From NCBI GenBank assembly GCA_020631735.1, contig CM036225.1, positions 66,080,662-66,144,661 of the forward strand: a DNA stretch of 64,000 bases, read 5' to 3'. Below are positions 55,134 to 64,000 of this stretch, one piece after another. Below the pieces are notes generated by a model. That model was not told the origin of the DNA. It saw only the letters and a program-made list of their open reading frames with translations, and did no database searches. Every line of letters starts with the position of its first letter. Positions within the stretch are counted from its first letter, which is position 1. The stretch is from Saccharum officinarum (taxonomy: Eukaryota > Streptophyta > Magnoliopsida > Poales > Poaceae). The translations under genes and the position numbers were made by a program.

Positions 55134-56959
55134 ATGTTTGGTGTTGGTAATTAGTGACAATGCCTAAGTACTAATCCTATGCCTAAGTTGTATGTAGCAT
55201 ATGAGGATTAGTACATTCCAAGGTTGGTGGCAAGATGGACATGGTGATCATGATGGCCACACTTGGATTTGGACGTAACCCTATGTGATCAAGGCAAAGG
55301 TATATGCTTAAGGGTTGTGTTTTAGTAACCAAGACACCTATTGGGTGTGGTTACATTATAGGATAGATGGCCGTACTATAAAGAGGGGAATGACGCGGCT
55401 ATTGAACTCCTAAGTGCCTCTAGATGTGCATCATTTCATAATCATATGCATTTGGATAGAACTAATAACGCCTCGAAAAATGATTGTGAAAATGCTAACA
55501 CACTCACACATGACGAGATTACTTGGTGGTGTTAGCACATTTGCGAAGGCGGTGGAGTTTGAGCGGTAGAGAGGGTTTGGGGTCCTCTCTCCTTCCCGCC
55601 GAGCTTACGAGGTGGGATTCAGGCGTTTTCGAGGAGTTGAAACGACTATTTTTCACTACGCCGGAAGTCGGAAAAGAAACGGAGGCGAACAGAGGTCACA
55701 GAGGTGACCGGACGCTGAACCGGACACGGTCTCTGTTTGACCGGACGCGTCCGGTCAGTGTTCAGCTTCTGCGCGAGTTTCAGGTTGTTGATCGGACGCG
55801 CGGCGCGTCCGGTCACTGTCGACCGGACGCGTCCGGTCGTTCAGGAAGCTTACTGGACTCAAACCGGACGCTGGCACTGTGGCGTCCGGTCAATTCTACA
55901 GCGCGTCCGGTCACTGTTTCGTTGTGCGCTGCTTAGGCTTGACCAGCACGTCCGGTCAGTCACGGGACCAGCGCGTCCGGTGTGCGCGTCAAGCGCGTCC
56001 GGTCAGCACGATTTCGGCTGTTTAAGTTTCTAACGGCTCTATTCGAAGGGGTACGTCTATAAATACTCATTGGCCAGCTCAAGGCTCTCTCTCTTGAACA
56101 TTTGACATACTTGTGACCACTTTGAACTAAGCAACTCCCCTCCCACTCATCTCTCTTGCTTCTTTGCATATTCGAAGTGAGATTGAGTGATCCAAATGCA
56201 TTTGCATTGCGAGATTGCATCTAGTTGGCACTTGGTGGTTGATTTGCTGCGGGATTCTTGTTTCTCTTGGTGGTTGCCGCCACCTAGACGGTTTAGAGCA
56301 GCTCGGAGGCGTTGGCAAGAGTTGGTGATTGTTCTTGGCCACCTCCGGTGATTGTGAGGAGTTTGTGCCTACCTCGGCGAAGCGCCAAAGGCAACGTTAG
56401 TATATTGCTCATGTCATTGCAACCTTTTACCATTTGGTAGGTTCTTGTGGCGCCTTTTGAGAGGCTCGGTGTGTGACCGATTAGCCACCGAACCACGTGG
56501 TGAAGAGGGACACAACGGGGACTAGCGTGCTGGCAAGCACGTGAACCTCGGGATAAATCTTCGTGTCATCATTCTCATTGTGTTTGATCAATCCTGGTGG
56601 TTGTGTATTGTGGTATTCATCTCTTGATCATATTGATTGGTTGGCTCACTTCTTCGCCCCTCGGTGATACCTTCCTAACTCTCTCTTGTATTAATTCTTA
56701 GTTACCTTGCTAGCTTATTAGTGTAACTCTTAGCTTGTGTAGCTAGCTAGCTTTAGTTGTAGTTAAGTTGTGCGGTTTGACTTGTCCGGTTGAGTGCAGA
56801 TATACTAGAATTGTGAATTGGTTAGGTGGCTTGCAAACACCCCGTAGGCTAAGCAAAACTTGCATCTCACTACTTGTTATATTGATAAACTTGTTTAGCT
56901 TGTCTTTGTAGAAAATTTTAAAAGGCTATTCACCCCCCTCTAGCCATCAAGATCTTTCA
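55134..56959 (+). repeat. 3' LTR of the copia element
   Basis: 1826 bp, collinear with the 5' LTR, with scattered substitutions and small indels. It retains the palindrome GACCGGACGCGTCCGGTC near 55738 and a TATAAATA box at 56058-56065. It is shorter by about 130 bases because several GTCCGGTC-containing units present in the 5' LTR are missing. Confidence 0.95.
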
Positions 56960-57139
56960 CCTATGGGGAAGGTCTGTGAGCCATTGATTGTAATGGTGTT
57001 AATTTATTAGGTACACAAAGTGAGGTACATAAAGAAAAAAACCCATCTATGCGGGGGATACAAACCTGGGTGGACATATTATAGAGTAGATGCACAATAA
57101 CGGTTGCCGACTGCTTTCCCATCATGTGCATGCAGAATA

Positions 57140-57396
57140 CTCACTATGTCCCTTTTTATCTGTCGTTCTCACTTCCCAAGATGTCAAACAAACTTAACTT
57201 TGATCAAATATATAAAAGAAAATATTAATATTTATAGTACATAATTAATATGATTAGATAGATCGTTGAATCTATTTTTATAATAAATTTATTTTGAGAT
57301 ATAAATATTGTTAATATTTTTTATAAACTTAATCAAACGTGAGAAAATTTGATCGGCACAAATCTCACGGCGACACTTAAATAGGGACGGAGGGAG
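57140..57396. mobile_element. Stowaway MITE
   Basis: About 257 bp between TA dinucleotides. Starts CTCACTATGTCCC and ends GGGACGGAGGGAG (inverted). AT-rich interior without an ORF. Confidence 0.85.
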
Positions 57397-57574
57397 TAGG
57401 TCCTTTGTAAGCGGGCTCATCTATTTCCACCTTCACGCGACATCTTAAGAGCACTCACAATACATACTCTATCATAAGTCTAAAGCTATTTATTACCTCG
57501 AATATTGTGCACTTAGAGTCTAAATAAGACTTAGAGTCTTTTTTTCTCCCTCTTTCTTCAATAAGGCTGCGTTT

Positions 57575-57794
57575 AGATGCAAATTTTTTTGCAAAATGCT
57601 CCTGTAGCGCTTTTCGTTGTTATTTGGCAATTAGTGTCCAATCATGGACTAATTAGGCTTAAAAGATTCATCTCATAAATTTCGTCTAAACTGTGTAATT
57701 AGTTTTATTTTTTATCTATATTTAATGCTTCATGCATGTGTTAAGATCGATGTGATGGGAAATTTTGCAAAAAATTTTGCATCTAAACTAGGCC
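57575..57794. mobile_element. Tourist MITE with TAA duplication
   Basis: 220 bp, starting GGCTGCGTTTAGATGCAAA and ending TTTGCATCTAAACTAGGCC, flanked by TAA at 57572-57574 and 57795-57797. The duplication and termini are those expected of PIF/Harbinger-derived elements. Confidence 0.85.
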
Positions 57795-58009
57795 TAAACA
57801 AAGCCTAAATATGTTGCCACATCAATAAAATATTATAAATAAGATGTAATAAATAATCATGAACTCTATGATAAAATCTTGCCCTGTGAGTGGTCTAAAG
57901 CGTTTTCGGAGCCAGCGTGCATGCGTCTCGGGTTGGGTGCAGCGCAAGCGCTCGAGGTTTCACGTGCCCAAGCAACGAGATGAGGGTCCGAATGGATCCC
58001 CGACTAGTT

Positions 58010-58403
58010 GTTAGGACGGGTCACATGAAATATTTAGAGTCTAATTAGGAATATTAAATATAGGCTAATTACAAAACTAATTGCATAAGTCATGCCAACT
58101 TCGCGAGACGAATCCATTAATCCATTAAGCCTAATTAGTCCATGATTAGCTCATGTGATGCTACATTAAACATGTGCCAATTATAGATTAATTAAGTTTA
58201 ATATATTCGTCTTGCGAATTAGCCACTGCTTATGCAATTAGTTTTATAACCATCTCATGTTTAGTCCTTCTAATTGACATTCAAGACTCAAACTAAATTT
58301 TAGTCCAAGATCAAACAGGCCTTGAGTCAAAGAACCTCAAACCCTCATCTCATGTTTAGTCCTCCTAATTGGCATCCAAGACCCGGACTAAATTTTTAGT
58401 ATT
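58010..58403. mobile_element. Degenerate Tourist-like MITE plus local duplication
   Basis: Inverted CTAATTAGTCCATGATTAGC / TATAGATTAATTAAG blocks and the terminus CAAACAGGCCTTG mark an old Tourist-like element (about 58010-58322). The segment CTCATGTTTAGTCC-TCTAATTG near 58252 is duplicated near 58350, suggesting a second partial copy. Confidence 0.5.
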
Positions 58404-58904
58404 GCAAAGATACACTAGCACTGTTTCTCCTTAAACAGCGTACGGATTTATCAATATTTTTTATCGTACACTACTTTTAGACAATACCATCGCTAGTCAG
58501 CACAATCTAATTATCGCATCTTTTATATTTTGGCCGAGTTTAATTAATTTATTTTGTTTCCATTTTATATTCGTTGTCAAATTATAATGGACCTGCTTTT
58601 ATATTCGCAGCTTAGCTGGGTACAACTACCATTTTATTACAGCATTACCCTCTACCTCCTATCAATTTTATCCGCTAGTGTGCACATTACAAACAACATT
58701 GTTGGATTTAATTAACAATTTCCATCTGCATCCCCAAGTCGCTCGAGCTGGACGGATTATCTTCCAAAAACAGTTGCATGCATGCGTGGTTTGAGGTTGT
58801 TTGACTCCTGTTTGATCCTTGGACTAAAACAGTTGCATACATGCGGGCGTGTGCAATACATGCGTGTCACGTCAACTATCCATGAAAAAAGGTCACCACA
58901 TAAA

Positions 58905-59144
58905 GGCCTCGTTTAGATGCACCCAAAAGTTAGAATTTTTTCACTCTTTTTCTATCAGATCAATTTTTAGCTGCTTGCATGGAGTATTGAATGTAGATAA
59001 AAAAATAACTAATTATACAGTTTAATTGAAAATCACGAGATGAATCTTTTGAGCCTAGTTGGTTCATGATTGGACAATATTTGTCAAAAAAACGAAATTG
59101 ATACTATTCATCGGGTTGAAATTTTTTGCAATCTAAACGTGGCC
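58905..59144. mobile_element. Tourist-like MITE
   Basis: 240 bp, starting GGCCTCGTTTAGATGCA and ending TGCAATCTAAACGTGGCC (inverted). The interior has the AACTAATTATACAG / TTTTGAGCCTAG blocks seen in the other Tourist elements. Flanking triplets do not match perfectly. Confidence 0.75.
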
Positions 59145-59882
59145 TTTGGATCTCTCTTCTTTTTTATTCCGTTCCGATCTCTCTCTTTTCGTTCCCTATT
59201 TCTGATGTACTTTTTTATTCCATTCCGAGACTTCCCGTGATCTCTCTTTTTTTTTTGTTCCATGAGACCTCTCGTCCTCCCCTTCCGATCACTCAGGTGT
59301 CAAGATCGCCACCTGTTCAAGCTGGTAATCTAATTAAGTAGTCTTTCATTAACATCACTTAGCTAAATCCTTCAACTCGATCTGTCATCCTGGTGTACTA
59401 CCTATATAGTACGCTACTGTCCAACCTTCATTTAGGATCATTGCAGGATAGGTTCACATTACGGCTCACATCAAGTTCACATCACAAATTAAAAAGGAAT
59501 ATTTAAGTTTACAACAAGTTGTTCCATACTTGGTCATCACACGACACACAGAGTCTAACGGAAGTCTTCAAATACACTGCATAGATTTTAGAGCTTTTTA
59601 CCTATATGGCCCTAGAAAAAATAGCTCTTCCGTGTATGCCCCCCCCTTTTTTTTGAACATATCTCTATGGCCTCGAAACGAACTTTCATTCCTTCTATGA
59701 CCTTCTGTCAGGTCTGTTAGTGAACCCTGTTAATTTGTCCACTGCTAGATACGCGAAAAGACTAAACTATCCTGGTGTGTTTCAGAAGGGAACGACGCAC
59801 GCAGACAGACCGAGCAACGCATATCGAATCGACAAAAAAAGAGCGACTAGGCTGCGATTCGAGACGGATGGGGGAGGGCATC
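59145..59882. other. Unassigned spacer
   Basis: 59145-59340 is T-rich with a 71-codon frame that has no domain. 59590-59700 includes a C- and T-run. No gene or complete element was recognised. Confidence 0.4.
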
Positions 59883-62800
59883 TGTAACACCTCCGGTGTC
59901 ACTGCGTAAAACAACTCACTAAAACATGTCATGAGCATCATGTTTATCTATTGTTGCATGTGTAGAAGTGTGTAGGACAATTCTAGCAACTTAAAATAAT
60001 TAATAGAAGAGGTTAAATGGAAGCTGACGCTTTAGTCGGGTTATGCCACTTAGGGTTCAAAACCGATTTTCTTGAACAAAAATGCTATAGAATGAATATA
60101 GGGCATATTAATAAAGTGGGAAGTACGCATTTTGAAGGTGGCAATGCAACTTTCGTCCTAGCAAAGTAATATGGGTAGCTGGTACTTTTAGTGGTCTGGA
60201 AATGGAACTTGTAAATAGATTCAGCACAAAGACTTAGAATATTTCTATGTTTAAAAACAGTTCGTCAAGGCCTTGTTCGTGAATTTATTTTGCAAAAATT
60301 TGTTAATAACTAGTGGAGGGTAGCCCTAAGTGCCCTCCTTGGTATGGTCTTGGTGGTGGGGATGCATTCGAGCTGGTTTAGCCATGGTACGCGCTTTAAA
60401 ATCGTGCGCGAACACATGCTCGGTTGCTTGTCTCTGTACGCGCGGTCACCACGCGTGTCCACCCCGTGCCACGCGCCTGGCCATGTCCTGTGCGTCGCAC
60501 TGCCATGTTAGGCTCCTGGGCCGCCCTGGCCGCGGCGAGCGTAGCCAGCTGCCACCGCGGTGCCCTGCTGCCGCTGACGCTTTGCCCCACCGCCGCCGCC
60601 GCTGGCCCCGTGTTGAGTCGTTGCCTCCCGCATTTTGCACATGCGTGGGCTTGGCCGGCCACCAGCCACTGTAGCACCATCGCCTCGTGTTGTGTCCATG
60701 CCCTGGCCCCAGCTGACCGCTACTCGCACACGCCATGCTAATCCATCATCACACACGCGCGTTTTGCTGTTGGCCCTAGCGCGGATCGCACCGACCGTGT
60801 TCTGCCGTGGCGAGGACAGATTGTGCTAGAGTTGATCCGAGCGCTGACTTATCTTTCCCTCTTCCCCTGCCACCACGGAAACCTGAGCCACTTCCTATGG
60901 TTCGTCAGAGAGGAACCGCCAACACCTGATTCACCTCGCCCTCTCCTTCGCAGTGAAGCCAGCCAACCAACTGACCCCGCCCCACATCGAGCCATGCCCT
61001 ACCAAGCCCCAATTTATAGCTTTGCCCCGCCACCATGCCGTTAAGGCCGAGGCCACCCATCCCCATGGGCAGTTTCCCTGGACCACCTGGAGCCTAATTG
61101 GCTGCCCCACCTGACTCGCCTCAGTCCCCTTGTCACCCTGCGCACCACCCCTGAACCGCTACCGCCCTCGGGACATCACTGACGCGGCCGTGCCGTCGCG
61201 ATGCGCCACCACGCCGTCTAGGCGCACGTGGCCAGCTTCGCTCGGGACGTTTCCAGCCGAGCCATCACCACAGTCGGGTTCGTGGTGAGTCAGTCGAGCT
61301 CACCCACCACGTCTACCAATTCCTTAGCGCCTCAGCTCACTGGAACGTGGCCGCCACCATTGCAGGTTGCCCACCGCCGTGGGAAGGCCACCCTACCTTG
61401 TCTCCGACCTCTGAACCACTACCCGGTGCCACACGTCAACCCCTAGGTGAGCACCGGCCGCCTAACTATGCTTGTGCTGGTCCCTGTTGGCCGGTGTGGC
61501 AGATCCGTGCCGGCCATGCGGCGCCGGTGAGCGCGGGGAGCTCTGAGGACCTCCCCGTTGCGAAGGAGAGATAGGTCGAGAGCCTTAGTGCATAAACACT
61601 GACAGGAGAAATAGTATGTTTAGCGTTCATGTAAAACAGCTTAAGTCTGAGGACTCTTTAGCAAGTTTGCCAGCGCGCGCGAGCTCCCCCGCTTTGGGTC
61701 GCTTCCGCGCGTGGGTCGTGTCATGCGGGCCACGCGTTGGTGGGTCGCGTGGATGAATTGGTTTTCCCTTTTATCTAGAATTAGAAATAGCGTTATGTTT
61801 TATTTTCTGAGCTGATCTTTGGGAATTAATCTCAATTCTTGTAGATGTCCAAAAATTGTGAAACCACTTTAGTTAAGTTTCTAAATTCATGCTCTATCAA
61901 TTAGTGTAATTAGTTGACATACATCTATGTTGGTGCCGAAATATATTAAATCATTGGAAAGGCTTAATATTGCTAGGATAATATTTGTAGGAATTTTTGT
62001 GGCAAATTGGTAGTAGCTTTGATCGTGAAATTTTCATAGATGCTTTATTGTATTTTCATGTGCTTGCTGTAAATTTTGTAGCACTAGATTAGACTATTTC
62101 ATGTGGCAGCCAAATAGCCATTGAAACTAATATGAATAAAAGCATGATGTTGATTTACAAAATGAAGCATTTGTATGATGAGCTTGATCTTACTTGGTGA
62201 AGATGATAGTTTCTGTCTTAGTCATTAGAGCTAGCTAAGTAGTTTAACATGTGTGTTCTTATTTTAAGAATTGTTGTTGCCTGCATGCTAAACTGTTGCA
62301 TCGTCATCGCAAGCATGTAGAGAACGATTGGTGGAGTTTGTGGCCGTCGACGACCAAGAGTATGAGGAGATCGTCAAAGAGTACGAGGAAGAGATCCTTG
62401 TGCAGGAGGAGTTCATAGAGCTGCCCGTTATTGACACTACTATTGGCTCTGCACCTGCCCAAGGCAAGCCCCAGTGTATGACCCGTATTTTTTATAATCA
62501 TTAGATATATATGTGGTGCATTTATGTTGTAGAAATTTTATGTACCCACATGCATATATATATCTACCTATGAGTCTTACTAGTGCAGGATTGCATAACT
62601 GCTTTGCTTAGGTTTACCGGTAGCGTAAGTAACCTGTCGTTACTCACAATAGGTGGTTATTATTATTATTATAACTCTCATGATAAAATGATGGAAAGGA
62701 AAACTAGCGACTGGGCAGGGATATGGTATGGGTATCGGTAGGTGTAACAGGTTGTGTCCCATGGCCACGATGCATAGCTGGGTTCCACTGTTTCCCCTGT

Positions 62801-62957
62801 CCGTATTCTCCCATTGGGTGTAAAATGTGGATTGTTCGAGTTGTCCTGTTGGGTGTGCTCGATGGAACTGCTCGATTTAGCTCCTTTTCGAGGTACATAG
62901 TGTCTAGTGGAAGATAAGTGCCTCCGAAAGCGTGCTAAATCGGGTGGTTCTGCCACA
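59883..62957 (+). mobile_element. Probable solo LTR of a gypsy chromovirus (Tekay-like)
   Basis: Starts TGTAACACCTCCGGTGTCAC and ends AAATCGGGTGGTTCTGCCACA. From memory these are the start and end of Tekay/Del-type LTRs in grasses, whose LTRs are about 3 kb. No primer-binding site follows the end, so it appears solo. Flanks GCATC and ACGTC agree at only three of five bases, so the target duplication is not convincing. The GC-rich part at 60380-61600 carries open frames on both strands that I do not treat as genes. A coding-like stretch at 62314-62500 is described in the findings. Confidence 0.55.
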
Positions 62958-63407
62958 ACGTCGCTGCCATCGCAACTGGCCAGGGCGCTGCCGCTGCTAG
63001 CCAGGAGCCTCTCCCGGGATCTCCGGTCCTGGATCCGCTGGACCTCGCTCTACCAGGTTCTGCTCTTGTCATTCCTCGCTGGGGAGGCACCGCCGGCACC
63101 GCAGCCGGCCAGGGCATCACCGTCGCCACCGTAGCTGGCCAGAGCACCGCCGTCGGTGGCTAGGAGCCTCGACCAGGATCTCCGGCCCTGGATCTGCCCA
63201 ACCCTGCTCCCGTCGCTGCTCGCCACGTGGGAGGCGCCGTTGTCCGCCTGGTGCAGCGCGTGCGGCCAGCCCGACATGGCCACCAACTCTAGCAGTTAGC
63301 CCAACGGCCAGACCAGTGGACAACCCGGTGGTCCCACGTCCAGCGAGTAGCCCGGCGTGGCCCCACCAGCAAATAGCCCGCCGTGGCCCCTCCAGCGAGC
63401 AGCGTCT
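62958..63407. repeat. GC-rich segment with internal duplication
   Basis: The block around GGATCTCCGG-CCTGGATC-GC (near 63018) recurs near 63178 with its flanking AGGAGCCTC, a roughly 160-base direct duplication. GCCGGCCAG/GCTGGCCAG repeats are frequent. Several open frames exist but none has a recognisable domain. Confidence 0.5.
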
Positions 63408-63880
63408 TGTTGTCGACGAGATGTGCTTGGTAGTCTACCGAGGGTTATGCCCAAGGTAGTAGATTAGATCGGCAGAGGTGCGCAAGACGATGATCTAGAT
63501 GGTAACGCAAGAAGACCACAGGATTTATCCAGGTTCGGGCCGCAAATTGCGTAATACCCTACGTCCTGCGTCTTTGTGGATTGTATTGATGTGTGTTGAG
63601 ATATCCTAAGGGGGGGTCCTTGCCCACCTTATATAGTCCGAGGGGCAAGGTTACAGATCTAAGGGATCTAATCCCAGCTAATTATGACTCCCGTATCCGT
63701 AGAGGATACGACATCTATCCTAACTGACTAGGTTTCCTTGACCGCCAAGTAGTCTCTGCTTGCTCCTCATGGTTCGTCGAGTAGTCCAGAGATCCGTGCA
63801 TCTCTTTCTGGCGAGTGGGGCCACCTTATCTAGCATGGCCCATGTGGATGCATGAGGGTATACGGGTCTATACCCCCACA
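63408..63880 (-). mobile_element. LTR of a gypsy-type element, minus strand, running off the window
   Basis: 473 bp with TG...CA ends on both strands: TGTTGTCGACG on the left, ACCCCCACA on the right. On the minus strand TATATAAGGTGGGCAAGG (about 63620-63640) is a TATA-box region. The adjacent minus-strand sequence GCTTGGGGATTACC before TGTGGGGG could be the purine tract, which would make this the 3' LTR, with internal sequence from 63881 rightwards beyond the window. Lineage not assigned. Confidence 0.55.
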
Positions 63881-64000
63881 GGTAATCCCCAAGCACTATA
63901 TATTTTGAAGCGACATGTCATCTTGACCTTCTTCGATCAGTGAGGCTTGAAACCCTGAAGCCCCTGACCAGAAGGGTGGTTTTATTCTGGAAAGTTAAGA
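63881..64000 (-). other. Presumed internal retroelement sequence at window edge
   Basis: It follows the LTR directly and contains no ORF of useful length. Assigned only by position. Confidence 0.35.

Larger units (their letters stand above)
46542..56959 (+). mobile_element. Complete-length Ty1/copia retrotransposon, SIRE/Maximus type
   Basis: A 10,418-bp element flanked by the perfect 5-bp target duplication CCTAT (46537-46541 and 56960-56964). LTRs begin TGAAAGTCC and end GATCTTTCA. The order is LTR, primer-binding site, gag, protease, integrase, reverse transcriptase, RNase H, a ~1.2-kb non-coding region and LTR. Integrase before reverse transcriptase defines copia. Long LTRs, a coiled-coil-rich gag with two CCHC knuckles, gag and pol in one frame separated by stops, and a long 3' spacer with several purine tracts point to the SIRE/Maximus lineage. 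Six premature stops disable this copy. Confidence 0.95.

Noticed and set aside
60330..60830. Several 60-115-codon frames on both strands
   Set aside because: They overlap one another in the GC-rich part of a probable gypsy LTR and show no domain.
1..64000. tRNA, rRNA, satellite centromere or telomere repeats
   Set aside because: None recognised by eye on either strand. A covariance-model scan was not possible.

Overview
This is plant nuclear DNA, almost certainly from a grass (Poaceae; a panicoid such as an Andropogoneae member is my guess). It has single-exon EXO70-type genes, dense Tourist- and Stowaway-type MITEs with 3-bp and TA target duplications, Mutator-like and hAT elements, a SIRE/Maximus-type Ty1/copia retrotransposon, gypsy-type solo LTRs and GC-rich islands in an AT-richer background. 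There are no operons, CRISPR arrays, tRNAs or rRNAs. Most of the window is transposon-derived.

Layout. 1-1.5 kb: an EXO70-family gene, open to the left window edge. 1.5-8.8 kb: repeat-rich spacer with a Tourist MITE inside a solo LTR inside a Stowaway MITE (5.07-6.04 kb), and a 1.17-kb Mutator-like element with a GC-rich minisatellite cargo and a nested Tourist MITE (7.11-8.28 kb). 8.8-10.56 kb: a second EXO70 copy in the same orientation, broken by two frame changes. 11.9-13.5 kb: small spliced-looking exons on the minus strand. 13.8-19.7 kb: MITEs and unassigned DNA. 19.7-26.8 kb: old LTR-retroelement debris, including a solo LTR. 27.4-30.2 kb: a decayed MuDR-type transposase gene on the minus strand. 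31.57-33.58 kb: three hAT-type elements nested in one another, each with an 8-bp target duplication. 33.8-37.4 kb: MITEs and a 1.24-kb foldback Mutator-like element. 39.1-43.1 kb: two LINE-type insertions with long target duplications, the second interrupted by another DNA element. 43.26-44.43 kb: a second foldback element. 44.9-46.5 kb: GC-rich tandem repeats. 46.54-56.96 kb: a complete-length copia element with both LTRs and a CCTAT target duplication. 57-59.1 kb: MITEs. 59.88-62.96 kb: a probable solo LTR of a gypsy chromovirus. 63.4-64 kb: a minus-strand LTR running out of the window.

Only the first EXO70 gene looks like an intact host gene, and its upstream end is not visible. EXO70 proteins are subunits of the exocyst that tether secretory vesicles to the plasma membrane; grass genomes carry expanded, fast-changing EXO70 clusters, and the decayed second copy fits birth-and-death evolution. 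The copia element keeps one reading frame from gag through RNase H with no frameshift, but six premature stops, plus two stops at the gag/pol border, make this copy non-autonomous.

I did not find a new defence or regulatory system. The most informative structures are the three-deep hAT nest, the two foldback elements, the copia element's gag/pol junction and LTR palindromes, and the EXO70 pair. All target duplications and inverted repeats were read by eye, and family names for non-coding elements come from memory of typical termini.
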